From assembly GCA_934464705.1 (NCBI GenBank), contig CAKSKB010000004.1, positions 90,632 to 154,631 on the forward strand: a stretch of 64,000 bases of DNA, in the 5' to 3' direction. The notes beneath the pieces were generated by a model, which had not been told where the DNA came from, made no database searches, and worked only from the letters and a program-made list of their open reading frames with translations. Every line of letters starts with the position of its first letter. The first letter of the stretch is position 1. This document shows, in pieces, positions 28,421 through 37,322 of the stretch. This DNA is from an uncultured Clostridia bacterium (GTDB lineage Bacteria; Bacillota; Clostridia; HGM11514). Both the position numbers and the translations under genes were made by a program.

Positions 28421-28451
28421 GTGTTTTTGCAAAATAAGTTAAAATTTTTTC

Positions 28452-28491
28452 AAAAAAACGGGGAATATCCGAAAAAATCGGATATTCCCCG
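28452..28491 (-). terminator. Strong terminator of the Cys-rich peptide gene
   Basis: A 14-bp perfect stem (28459-28472 with 28478-28491), a 5-base loop, then seven T on the minus strand. Confidence 0.92.
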
Positions 28492-28498
28492 AAAAAAG

Positions 28499-28666
28499 TC
28501 AGTCGCCGCAGCCGCCGCAATTGCAATTACAGTTGCAGTTGCAATCGTTTGAGCCTGCCTGGGCATTGTAAATATCCATGCTGACATAGCCTCGTCTTTC
28601 TTCCTGCCAGCGTCTGCATCGGCTGTTTCTTGCTCTTGTTCTTCTGTTGTTATTACATCCGCACAT
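28499..28666 (-). CDS. Cysteine-rich 55-residue protein, unknown function
   Basis: A short gene with all the marks of a real one. ATG lies seven bases after an AAAAGGGG site, the frame is intact, and a strong terminator starts eight bases past the stop. The protein is basic in its first half (NNNRRTRARNSRCRRWQEER) and ends in alternating cysteines, DCNCNCNCNCGGCGD. There are nine cysteines in 55 residues. The spacing suggests metal binding or disulfide cross-linking, for instance a spore-coat or surface component; a modified peptide is possible but no maturation enzyme is adjacent. The family was not recognised. Confidence 0.75.
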   Translation of the reverse strand: MCGCNNNRRTRARNSRCRRWQEERRGYVSMDIYNAQAGSNDCNCNCNCNCGGCGD

Positions 28667-28736
28667 TACGAATTCCCCTTTTGTGAAATAATTCGACTTC
28701 CGAAATCATAATATGCAAAATCGGCAAAAGGCGTTA

Positions 28737-29186
28737 CTAAATGCGGTTAAGGATATAGACCGTAATATTCAGATACCCGGCAAACAGAAGCCATGCTATA
28801 TAAGGCAGCTGCATAAGACCGGCGGGCTTGTCGCATTTCAGGAAATTTACGGTCATCAGTATAACCAGCACAAGAAGCGCCAGCAGCCAGACGAACGAAA
28901 ACAGAAATGCGTTGGCATTGAAAAACCAAATTGACCAGAAGAAGTTGAACGCTAACTGAAGCCAATAATAAACTGCGCCCTTTTCGCAGCCTTTTTTTGA
29001 AATTCTTGTATAGCCCACCGCCATAAGTATATAAAGAACGCTCCACACAATCGGAAAAACAACCGACGGCGGCGTAAGCGGTGCCTGAACAAAATCGCTT
29101 GTAAAGCTTTTCATTGAACCGCCCGTAAGAATCGAAGAAAGTCCGCCCACCGCCAGTGCAACGGCAATATTAACTATATAATTCAA
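28737..29186 (-). CDS. tspO: TspO/MBR family membrane protein
   Basis: 149 residues, five transmembrane helices, the tryptophan-rich sensory/translocator family. Conserved blocks PPSVVFPIVWSVLYILM, NFFWSIWFF and PYIAWLLFAGYLN are all present. Family members bind tetrapyrroles and other ligands; the physiological role in anaerobes is unsettled. The start is TTG with a GAGGGTG site eight bases upstream. Both elements fall inside the terminator of the preceding gene (29185-29226), an odd arrangement discussed in the findings. Confidence 0.9.
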   Translation of the reverse strand: MNYIVNIAVALAVGGLSSILTGGSMKSFTSDFVQAPLTPPSVVFPIVWSVLYILMAVGYTRISKKGCEKGAVYYWLQLAFNFFWSIWFFNANAFLFSFVWLLALLVLVILMTVNFLKCDKPAGLMQLPYIAWLLFAGYLNITVYILNRI

Positions 29187-29226
29187 AAAATCACCCTCTT
29201 TGATATAAGTATATTCAAAGAGGGTG
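29185..29226 (-). terminator. Terminator of the 1068-residue gene, overlapping the tspO start region
   Basis: A 12-bp perfect stem (29192-29203 with 29215-29226), an 11-base loop, then six T on the minus strand. The 3' arm contains the GAGGGTG ribosome binding site of tspO. Confidence 0.85.
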
Positions 29227-29240
29227 GGAATTATTACATA

Positions 29241-32200
29241 TTATTGAATTGTAACCACTTTTTCATCACCGGTGATTACTGTGTTGTCGGAAAGCTTGAT
29301 ATAAGGCTGAATTCTGTACGTTCCCGAAACAAGGCCCGCACCGAACATTCTTATTCCGTAGGTAGTTCCCTCCGGAACAGCAAATGCCGGAAGAGTAAGT
29401 GTAATGTCGTCCTTGTTTGTTATATAATATCCGCATTCGGAAATTGTTTTTCCGTAGCCTGTGTCGATTGTTGCATAGCCGACAATCGTATTTGAAGGTG
29501 CATAATCATCGGAATACCTATAATCGTAGGCAACTGCAGGCTCGCCCGTTGTAACGGTCGGAGCAGTTTCGGACTTTGCAGCAAATGTAACATTAAGCGC
29601 CTTTTGGCTGTCAATGTTAAGCACTGTCGAAAATCCGTTCTCGTCCTTTACCGGAATTTTGCTTCCGTCAAATTCAACAGACTCAATCTTGCTGCCTTCG
29701 GCGGGAGTGAAAGTAAATGTTCTTTCTCCGCATTCTACATTGTTTGAACCGTCAGCCATTGTAACAGCCGTATCGTCAGCTTCGGTAAACGAAACCGTAC
29801 CGCTGCCGGTCTTTGTAAGGGTTACGGGAAGACAATACTTGATTTCGGTAACCTTCATTTCGTTGAATGTACGGGGCGAAGTGTAGAAAGAAATGCTCTC
29901 CACAGAAGTAACATCCTTTGATTTTGCCGTCCATGTTTTGCCGCCATCGCCGCTTATAGAATAAACATCCAGCGTGGAGCTTATATTTGCAAAATCTTCA
30001 CTGTTAAAGCCCGGATTGATATTTGCACCCCATGGCGTTCCGTTTACATATCCTGCAGTCTGCATATATATCTGCTGGCCTATACCCTTTACAACAAAAT
30101 CATACTTGTAGCTTCTGCCCAAATAGTAGGTGAACAGCTTTGAATTATTCTCGTTTGATATACTGAAATATGCGTGCGGAGGAGTATCTTCCGTAGTTTT
30201 TGAAGCCTTTGCATATGTAACATAGCCGTTTTCGGCATCATACGCAACTCCCACACCGTCTCTTATTTTAAGCCTTCTGTTTCTGTCTGTTGTTGCAACG
30301 TTTGCGTAACCGGAGTCGGTGCCTCCAATCGCAGTACCCTTGAAATCTTCGTAGAAAACTTCTTTTTCCACTCTGGAAAGGCCTTCGATTTCCGTATAAT
30401 TAATCCTGTATTCCGCATCGTCATTAATATTTGAAACGGTATAAGACCTTCCGTTTACGGTATAGGTTTCGGTATTAAATCCGAGTGCATCATGCCTTTC
30501 GATTGTGCTTATAATCTTGTCGGGCGCATTTGTTTCAAATGTAATGCTTTCGCCCGCTCTGACCGGTATATTCGAGCCGTTATTAACAACCGTGCCGTTT
30601 GCTGTAAGCCGGATGTTCTGCGCCATCACAACCGAAGCTGTGTATTCGGGCTTTACTGTAGGATAATCCGCTATGTAAAGCTCGTCAAACTTATACGTAT
30701 TGGCAGTGTTCGGTCTGGCGCCTCTGAGTTCAAGATAACTTGCATAATCCTGACTGTCGGCATAGTCGCTTACAGGCATTATTGAGCGGTAAACCAAAAC
30801 ACCGTCAATATATACATTTACATAACCGCTGTTATCAATGAACGCTATCACCTGATGCCAGCCCTTTGTTGCTTTAACGCCGTCACCCTTATTCCACGGG
30901 GAATACTTTTCGCCGGTCGCAGATGTTTTTCCTACATTAACATTGTAGTTAAAAGCGGCTTTTCTTGATCTTGCATCCGGACGAAGATTTTTCAAAAACA
31001 AACTGAAATAATTTGCGTTTGTACCATCATCGTAGAACCAGCCGCCGAGAAGGCGGTACTTGCCGTCCGCCCAGTCATATCCGCCGTTCGTTTCGGTATT
31101 GACATTTGAGCCGTGATATGCTCTGAGCTGCCATGAGCCCTCAAGACCGTTGCGCCATGCAAGACAGGATGTGCTCCCTGCTTCATGCCCCGGTTCATTG
31201 TACCCGTAAGTTGAGTTTGTGTTGTACATTGCACCATTTATGTTGGTTGCATTCTGGAATATTACCGACGCAGAAACTTTCTTCCCATCGGCATTGCTGT
31301 AGGTTGCGGTCACGATTGACATGCCGTTTACACTGCCCGAACCGAGAAGAGCTCCGTGAAGATTAAATGCCAACGGATTCGAAGTGGTATATTTAAGAAA
31401 AGCGCTGCCTGTTATATCCGTTTCATTGCCCTCGCTGTCATACGCTGTAACAACAATGGGGCGATAGTCCCTCGGAGAGTTGTTATAGAGGGTTTTGTTT
31501 CCGGAAAGTGAAATCCTGTCGTAATTTACGGCAGTTTCTTCACCTTCTTTAAATGTAACGTCAAAGCTTCCGACATCCGTAATCTTATCGGAATTAAAGT
31601 TGAAACTGAACTTGCCGGAAGCCCCTTCAATTTCAACACCGTTATATTTAACGGAATCAATAACATATCCCGCTTCCGAAACAATCAAAAATCCGGGTTC
31701 CGTTTGTTTTTCAAATGCAACAATATCGCCGTTTGCAAGAAGCCTGTCTTCGATAAGGTTCTTGCCGTCATGGTCGCTGTATTTGGTGATATACACCGAA
31801 CCGTTTGAGCCGATATTGAACTTTGTGTCATAATGCGAAATCGTTTCCTCAAGATCCAGACCGTATAATGTGTATTTAACGCTTTTTTTCTTATCGGCCC
31901 ACATCTCGAATTTGCTGAACGTGTCATATATCCCGTTATTCAAGCTTGACGGAATATATATAAGCTCATGCGGATGAGTTTCAAACGTCGTTTTCTCAGT
32001 CGTAACATTGATTCCGTTCCATCTGAACTGCGTATACGTGGAGGTGGTGCCTTCGGTAACAGTGCTTTTAAACTTTACGAAGTCGGTCTTGCCGTTTGTG
32101 CTTATGCTGACCTGGTGATTAAAGACCGAAGGGATGGCATCTCCGCCTTCAACCGCCTCCGCGCTTGCTTCCAAGCTGAATTTGTAAATTCTCCCTATGT

Positions 32201-32447
32201 ACAGCTTAGGCTTCTGCTTGGGAGAAAAACTCGCTCTTTCTAGAGCGTCCCAGGTATAAGTGCCTGCCCCGCTGTCCACCACCCCGCCGGGTGCCGAAGC
32301 GGTGAGCGTAGCGTCCGGCCCAAAAACACCTTGAAAGATTTTTGAGGTTGTCTTGTGAACCGAAAGCTCGGGTTCCTCTGCGCCAACCGCCGTAAAACAC
32401 GAAAAAACCAAGGCAAGCGCGAGAATTATGGACAAATAACGTTTCAT
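29241..32447 (-). CDS. Large secreted protein with LamG/concanavalin-like domain
   Basis: 1068 residues with a signal peptide (about 1-23, ending AVGA). A beta-rich N-terminal region and Ig-like segments (TGSAFLKYTTSNPLAFNLHG) precede a concanavalin-type jelly roll. The latter holds GWHQVIAFIDNSGYVNVYID and a following YKFDELYIADYP, a pattern shared with the secreted protein at 55857-60071. More Ig-like domains follow. No SLH domain, sortase motif or catalytic site was recognised. It is probably a carbohydrate-binding or adhesive exoprotein. Its promoter contains a ten-base G run and may be phase variable. Confidence 0.85.
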   Translation of the reverse strand: MKRYLSIILALALVFSCFTAVGAEEPELSVHKTTSKIFQGVFGPDATLTASAPGGVVDSGAGTYTWDALERASFSPKQKPKLYIGRIYKFSLEASAEAVEGGDAIPSVFNHQVSISTNGKTDFVKFKSTVTEGTTSTYTQFRWNGINVTTEKTTFETHPHELIYIPSSLNNGIYDTFSKFEMWADKKKSVKYTLYGLDLEETISHYDTKFNIGSNGSVYITKYSDHDGKNLIEDRLLANGDIVAFEKQTEPGFLIVSEAGYVIDSVKYNGVEIEGASGKFSFNFNSDKITDVGSFDVTFKEGEETAVNYDRISLSGNKTLYNNSPRDYRPIVVTAYDSEGNETDITGSAFLKYTTSNPLAFNLHGALLGSGSVNGMSIVTATYSNADGKKVSASVIFQNATNINGAMYNTNSTYGYNEPGHEAGSTSCLAWRNGLEGSWQLRAYHGSNVNTETNGGYDWADGKYRLLGGWFYDDGTNANYFSLFLKNLRPDARSRKAAFNYNVNVGKTSATGEKYSPWNKGDGVKATKGWHQVIAFIDNSGYVNVYIDGVLVYRSIMPVSDYADSQDYASYLELRGARPNTANTYKFDELYIADYPTVKPEYTASVVMAQNIRLTANGTVVNNGSNIPVRAGESITFETNAPDKIISTIERHDALGFNTETYTVNGRSYTVSNINDDAEYRINYTEIEGLSRVEKEVFYEDFKGTAIGGTDSGYANVATTDRNRRLKIRDGVGVAYDAENGYVTYAKASKTTEDTPPHAYFSISNENNSKLFTYYLGRSYKYDFVVKGIGQQIYMQTAGYVNGTPWGANINPGFNSEDFANISSTLDVYSISGDGGKTWTAKSKDVTSVESISFYTSPRTFNEMKVTEIKYCLPVTLTKTGSGTVSFTEADDTAVTMADGSNNVECGERTFTFTPAEGSKIESVEFDGSKIPVKDENGFSTVLNIDSQKALNVTFAAKSETAPTVTTGEPAVAYDYRYSDDYAPSNTIVGYATIDTGYGKTISECGYYITNKDDITLTLPAFAVPEGTTYGIRMFGAGLVSGTYRIQPYIKLSDNTVITGDEKVVTIQ

Positions 32448-32486
32448 AAAATATACACTCTCCTTTTATACATTTATATCAAGTTA

Positions 32487-32516
32487 ATTATACCCCCCCC
32501 CCGACGATTTTGTCAA
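32487..32516 (-). promoter_or_regulatory. Promoter with poly-G10 in the spacer
   Basis: Minus strand TTGACA (32516-32511), 18 bases, TATAAT (32492-32487). Ten of the 18 spacer bases, directly next to the -10, are G (32502-32493). Loss of one G would give the optimal 17-bp spacer. Confidence 0.85.
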
Positions 32517-32587
32517 TGCTTTTAAAATACATTTTTTAATTTCGGCGGTTTGCATAGTTTCTCGCCTTGTCTTTTGTGCACAATGCC

Positions 32588-32628
32588 GAAAAATCGGCGG
32601 CAAGACATAGTTGCCCTGCCGCCGATTT
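32588..32628 (-). terminator. Terminator of valS
   Basis: A 12-bp perfect stem (aaatcggcggca / tgccgccgattt) followed on the minus strand by five T; ends the rhamnose/aminoacyl-tRNA synthetase run. Confidence 0.85.
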
Positions 32629-32648
32629 GCTTTGATTTTCGTGTGTTT

Positions 32649-35273
32649 TTATAGTTTTTCTATATTTTCCAAAACCTCGTCAAGCATTTTTTTATACTTA
32701 ACGCCTTTTTCCTTTTCTTCCTCAACAAGCTTTGCCGGAGCCTTCGCAACGAATTTTTCGTTTGCAAGCTTGCCCTCAACACGCTTTATCTCGCCGAGAA
32801 GCCTGTCCTTTTCCTTATTGAGCCTTTCGAGTTCCTTTTCCTTGTCAACAAGCTCTCCCAAGGGAATATACACCTTTGCGCCCTCGGTTACGATTGCAAC
32901 GGCGTCTGCCGGGATATTGCTTTCATCGGCTTGAACCTTAACGCTTGCGGCTGAGGCAAGGCGTTCAAAGAACACGGCGCCGTTTTCAAACACATCTTTA
33001 TGCCCGGTCACGATAATAACCTGCGCCTTTCTTGACGGAGGAACATTCATTCCGGAACGAGTGTTTCTGATATTCCTTATAGCGTCCATAACAAGTTTCA
33101 TGCTGCGGACTTCATCGGGGAAGTCAAGTTCTTCCTTATAAACAGGGTATGCCGCATGGGTAATGGTATCGCCCTCATGCGGAAGCGCCTGCCATATTTC
33201 CTCGGTTATGAAAGGAATAAACGGATGAAGCATGCAAAGCGTATTTGAAAGCACATAGCAAAGCACCTGCTGCGCCGACTTTGAAGCTTCCTTATCATCG
33301 CCGTACAGTCTGTTCTTGACAAGTTCGATGTACCAGTCGCACACCTCGTCCCACATAAAGTCGTAGAGTTTTGCGATTGCAACACCGAGTTCATATTTTT
33401 CGATATTTGCGCCTACTTCGCCCGCAACGGTGTTCATGCGGCTCAGAATCCACTTATCCTCGATATGAAGCTTATCCTTTTCGGGAAGTTCACACTTATC
33501 GATTTCAAGATTCATAAGAACAAATCTCGAAGCGTTCCAGATTTTGTTTATGAAGTTACGGCTTGCTTCAACCTTATCCCACGAGAAACGGATATCGTTT
33601 CCGGGGGCGTTTCCGGAGGCGAGCGTAAAGCGGAGCGCATCCGTTCCGTACTTGTCTATAACCTCAAGCGGATCAATACCGTTACCGAGGGATTTACTCA
33701 TTTTTCTGCCCTGTTCGTCACGCACAATACCGTGAATGAACACATTGTCAAACGGTTTTTCCTTCATCTGCTCCATACCGGAGAAAATCATTCTTGCAAC
33801 CCAGAAGAATATAATATCATAAGCCGTTACAAGCACAGATGTGGGATAGAACTTTTCAAGTTCCTCCGTTTTATCGGGCCAGCCGAGGGTCGAGAACGGC
33901 CAGAGCGCCGAGCTGAACCATGTATCGAGCACATCGTCGTCCTGCTTAACCCTGCCGCCGCACTTGGGGCAAACCGTTACATCCGTTTCGGAAACAGTTG
34001 TTTCGCCGCAGGCTTCGCAGTAATACGCGGGGATTCTATGACCCCACCAAAGCTGACGGGAAATACACCAATCGTGGATATTTTCCATCCAATTAAGATA
34101 AATCTTTGAAAATCTTTCGGGAATATATTTAACGGTACCGTCCTTAACAACCCTGATTGCTTCCTTCGCAAGCGGAGCCATTTTAACAAACCACTGCTTT
34201 GAAGTGATAGGTTCGACGGTGGTTCCGCAGCGGTAGCACTGACCGACATTATGGCTGTGTTCCTCAACCTTTACAAGAAGCCCCTGCTCCTCCAGATCCT
34301 TAACCATAGCCGCTCTTGCTTCGTACCTGTCCATTCCCTCGTACTTTCCGCCGTAGGAATTAACGGTTGCGTCATCGTTAAGCACCTTAATCTGTTCAAG
34401 GTTGTGGCGAAGACCGACTTCAAAGTCGTTCGGGTCATGCGCGGGAGTAATCTTAACCGCACCGGTTCCGAATTCTTTATCAACATAATCATCGGCGATA
34501 ATCGGAATTTCACGGCCGACAAGCGGCAGAATCAGGGTTTTTCCTACTATATTCTTATACCGTTCGTCCTCCGGATTAACCGCAACTGCGGTATCGCCGA
34601 GAAGTGTTTCGGGTCTGGTTGTGGCGATAATCAGGTAATCATCGCTGTCTTTAATCGGATATTTGATATGCCAGAAGTGCCCTGCCTGTTCCGCATACTC
34701 AACCTCCGCATCGGAAAGTGCCGTTATGCAGTGGGGACACCAATTGATTATTCTGCTGCCCTGATAAATAAGCCCTTTATTATAAAGGTCAACAAACACA
34801 CGCTTAACCGCTTTTGAGCAGCCCTCATCCATCGTGAACCTTGCTCTGTCCCAGTCGCAGGAGCATCCCATGCGCTTAATCTGGGTAACGATTCTGTCGC
34901 CGAACTTATTCTTCCAGTCCCACACTCTTTCAAGGAATTTTTCTCTCCCAAGGTCATAACGGGTAAGCCCCTCTTCTTTTCGGAGGCTTTCTTCAACCTT
35001 AATCTGCGTTGCGATTCCGGCGTGGTCATATCCCGGAACCCAAAGCGCCTCATAACCGGACATCCTCTTGAATCTTACGAGAATATCCTGGAGCGTAACA
35101 TTGAGCGCATGCCCCATATGCAGCTGCCCCGTAACATTCGGCGGAGGAATAACCACCGAAAACGGCTTTTTCTTGCTTCTCGGGTCGGCCTTGAAGCAGC
35201 CCTTATCCAGCCACATTTTATAAAGTTTTTCTTCAAAATCCTTCGGATTGTATACCTTTTCAATATTATTCAT
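32649..35273 (-). CDS. valS: Valyl-tRNA synthetase
   Basis: 874 residues, a class I synthetase. The HIGH motif is HMGH at 52-55 and the KMSKS motif is intact (GRKMSKSLGNGIDPLEVID). The editing domain holds the TTRPETLLGDTAV block. A Zn-like CPHC/CPKCGG pair is present. A C-terminal coiled coil (LVDKEKELERLNKEKDRL) binds tRNA. It starts 10 bp after the small membrane protein gene, leaving no room for a T-box leader. Confidence 0.98.
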   Translation of the reverse strand: MNNIEKVYNPKDFEEKLYKMWLDKGCFKADPRSKKKPFSVVIPPPNVTGQLHMGHALNVTLQDILVRFKRMSGYEALWVPGYDHAGIATQIKVEESLRKEEGLTRYDLGREKFLERVWDWKNKFGDRIVTQIKRMGCSCDWDRARFTMDEGCSKAVKRVFVDLYNKGLIYQGSRIINWCPHCITALSDAEVEYAEQAGHFWHIKYPIKDSDDYLIIATTRPETLLGDTAVAVNPEDERYKNIVGKTLILPLVGREIPIIADDYVDKEFGTGAVKITPAHDPNDFEVGLRHNLEQIKVLNDDATVNSYGGKYEGMDRYEARAAMVKDLEEQGLLVKVEEHSHNVGQCYRCGTTVEPITSKQWFVKMAPLAKEAIRVVKDGTVKYIPERFSKIYLNWMENIHDWCISRQLWWGHRIPAYYCEACGETTVSETDVTVCPKCGGRVKQDDDVLDTWFSSALWPFSTLGWPDKTEELEKFYPTSVLVTAYDIIFFWVARMIFSGMEQMKEKPFDNVFIHGIVRDEQGRKMSKSLGNGIDPLEVIDKYGTDALRFTLASGNAPGNDIRFSWDKVEASRNFINKIWNASRFVLMNLEIDKCELPEKDKLHIEDKWILSRMNTVAGEVGANIEKYELGVAIAKLYDFMWDEVCDWYIELVKNRLYGDDKEASKSAQQVLCYVLSNTLCMLHPFIPFITEEIWQALPHEGDTITHAAYPVYKEELDFPDEVRSMKLVMDAIRNIRNTRSGMNVPPSRKAQVIIVTGHKDVFENGAVFFERLASAASVKVQADESNIPADAVAIVTEGAKVYIPLGELVDKEKELERLNKEKDRLLGEIKRVEGKLANEKFVAKAPAKLVEEEKEKGVKYKKMLDEVLENIEKL

Positions 35274-35283
35274 TGTATTTCCC

Positions 35284-35475
35284 CTAATTCATTACTTTGT
35301 CGGCAATTGCAATAATCGCCGCAGCGGTGACTATAACAAGTCCCGTAATTTTAATTTTGAGAACATCACCCTCGGTTGCGTCGTCGCCCTTCATCTTATG
35401 CGCTATTTTCTTCGCCGGGTATGAAATGCAAGCCCCGGCAACAACCAAAATCAGCGCCGCAATGCGGGCAATCAC
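35284..35475 (-). CDS. Small two-helix membrane protein
   Basis: 63 residues with two hydrophobic segments (IARIAALILVVAGACISYP and ITGLVIVTAAAIIAIADKV) joined by a charged loop (HKMKGDDATEGD). The start is GTG, overlapping the tyrS stop as GTGA, with an AGAGGG site seven bases upstream. These features and its position between two synthetase genes support a real gene. The family was not recognised. Confidence 0.75.
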   Translation of the reverse strand: MIARIAALILVVAGACISYPAKKIAHKMKGDDATEGDVLKIKITGLVIVTAAAIIAIADKVMN

Positions 35476-36689
35476 AGCGTTACCCTCTTGAAGTTCTTCT
35501 TACCGCGCTTTACGACAACGCCGCCCTCAAACTTGCCTTTTTCAAGTTTAAAGCCGATATCGCTTATCTTTTCGCCGTCGACTTCAACGCCGCCCTGCTG
35601 AACATTCCTCTTCGCTTCCGCTCTTGAAGGAGCAAGCCCGGCTTTCACAAGCACGGAGATGATATCAATCATGCCGTCCTCAAAATCATCATCGGAAAGC
35701 TCCGCCGCAGGCATATTCTCCGCATTGCCGGAAGAAAAGAGCGCTTTTGCGGAAGCCTGTGCCTTTTCGGCTTCTTCCTCGCCGTGAACAAGCTTTGTAA
35801 GCTCATACGCAAGAATTTCCTTTGCACGGTTAAGCTGACTGCCCTCCCACGATTCCATCTGCTCGATTTCTTCAAGCGGAAGGAATGTGAGCATCTTTAT
35901 GCACTTAAGAACATCGGCATCCGCAACATTTCTCCAATACTGATAGAACTCGAACGGAGATGTCTTTTCGGGGTCAAGCCAAACTGCGCCCTTTTGGGTT
36001 TTGCCCATTTTTTTGCCCTCGGAATTGAGAAGGAGGGTAATCGTCATTGCATATGCGTCCTTACCGAGTTTGCGCCTGATAAGCTCTGTCCCGCCGAGCA
36101 TATTCGCCCACTGGTCGTCGCCGCCGAACTGCATATTGCAGCCGTATTTCTGATAGAGCATGAAAAAGTCATAACTCTGCATTATCATATAGTTAAATTC
36201 AAGGAAGGTGAGTCCCCTCTCCATTCTCTGCTTATAGCACTCGAATGTGAGCATTCTGTTTACGGAAAAATGCGCACCGACATCACGAAGCATATCGATA
36301 TAGTTGAGATTTCTCAGCCAGTCGGCGTTATTAACCATGAGCGCCTTGCCTTCGGAAAAATCTATAAATCTGCTCATCTGCTTTTTGAAACACTCGCAGT
36401 TATGGTTAATCTGCTCAACGGTCATCATTTTTCTGAGATCGGAGCGGCCGCTCGGGTCACCTATCATACCGGTTCCGCCGCCCAAAAGCGCAATCGGCTT
36501 GTTACCTGCCATCTGAAGCCTTTTCATAAGGCAAAGCGCCATGAAGTGACCTACATGAAGGCTGTCCGCCGTGGGGTCAAACCCAATATAAAATGTAGCT
36601 TTACCGCTGTTCACAAGCTCACGGATTTCCTCCTCATCGGTAACCTGAGCAATAAGCCCCCTTGCTTTAAGTTCTTCGTATACCTGCAT
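35472..36689 (-). CDS. tyrS: Tyrosyl-tRNA synthetase
   Basis: 405 residues, a class I synthetase. HVGH is at 45-48 in the HIGH position, the KMSKS equivalent is KMGKT, and a C-terminal S4 RNA-binding domain (APSRAEAKRNVQQGGVEVDG) is present. The KMGKT form and length fit the TyrZ-like subgroup better than the classical KFGKT type. No T-box leader is possible because thiN ends 19 bp upstream. Confidence 0.97.
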   Translation of the reverse strand: MQVYEELKARGLIAQVTDEEEIRELVNSGKATFYIGFDPTADSLHVGHFMALCLMKRLQMAGNKPIALLGGGTGMIGDPSGRSDLRKMMTVEQINHNCECFKKQMSRFIDFSEGKALMVNNADWLRNLNYIDMLRDVGAHFSVNRMLTFECYKQRMERGLTFLEFNYMIMQSYDFFMLYQKYGCNMQFGGDDQWANMLGGTELIRRKLGKDAYAMTITLLLNSEGKKMGKTQKGAVWLDPEKTSPFEFYQYWRNVADADVLKCIKMLTFLPLEEIEQMESWEGSQLNRAKEILAYELTKLVHGEEEAEKAQASAKALFSSGNAENMPAAELSDDDFEDGMIDIISVLVKAGLAPSRAEAKRNVQQGGVEVDGEKISDIGFKLEKGKFEGGVVVKRGKKNFKRVTL

Positions 36690-36708
36690 TGTATCAATCC
36701 TTTCAAGT

Positions 36709-37320
36709 TTAATTCCTGTAATATATAATAAGAAGCAATCCGTTTTTCACCGATATTTCGGACGGCTTTCCGATAAACTCATTGCTCACCCCAAGCGGAA
36801 AGAGATTTGTAAGCACGGAATCCTCAAGCTCATATTTAAGTCCTTTTATGCTTACCTCCTCCGCCTTGTCGGAGAGCGAGAAAACGGAGATTTTTCCCTT
36901 CATATCACCGCCGAAGGAAACCTCAGAATCGGTTACGGTGTAAACCTCACTGTTCCCGAAAAGCATTGCCCGTCCGCCGCGGCTCACGATATACGCAAGC
37001 GTCTGTATATTTGAAAATGTGTGATCCGCCCGTCCGCCGCAGCCGCCGTATATTTTAAAGCTTTTAAATCCAAGTTCAAACCCGTGCTTTACCGCAAGAA
37101 GCGTATCGGTATCGTCCTTCTCGCACTTGAAAACCTCTATATCGGCGTTCGTCTGCGGCTTCGGTGCGGAATCAAAATCACCCATATAAATATTGGGCTT
37201 TATGCCGATTTTATCGAGATATTCATATCCGCCGTCCGCTGCAATCACAATGTCGCCGTCTGTTATATCAAGAGTTTTTTCGTTAAAATCGCCTGCGCCG
37301 ACTATATAACAATCGCTCAT
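36709..37320 (-). CDS. thiN: Thiamine pyrophosphokinase
   Basis: 203 residues; converts thiamine to thiamine diphosphate with ATP. Seen motifs: VIAADGGYEYLDKIGIKPN, MGDFDS, EKDDTDTLLAV and GCGGRADHTFSNIQTL, all family hallmarks. It starts two bases after the rhamnulokinase stop, with its ribosome binding site inside that gene. In many Firmicutes thiN sits near rpe/rsgA; here it is between rhaB and tyrS. Confidence 0.93.
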   Translation of the reverse strand: MSDCYIVGAGDFNEKTLDITDGDIVIAADGGYEYLDKIGIKPNIYMGDFDSAPKPQTNADIEVFKCEKDDTDTLLAVKHGFELGFKSFKIYGGCGGRADHTFSNIQTLAYIVSRGGRAMLFGNSEVYTVTDSEVSFGGDMKGKISVFSLSDKAEEVSIKGLKYELEDSVLTNLFPLGVSNEFIGKPSEISVKNGLLLIIYYRN

Positions 37321-37322
37321 AA

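Noticed and set aside
28366..28451. TRAP-binding triplet repeats in the mtrB leader
   Set aside because: No series of regularly spaced GAG/TAG triplets is present.
35274..36708. Possible T-box riboswitches before tyrS and valS
   Set aside because: The gaps upstream are 19 and 10 bases, far too short for a T-box leader.
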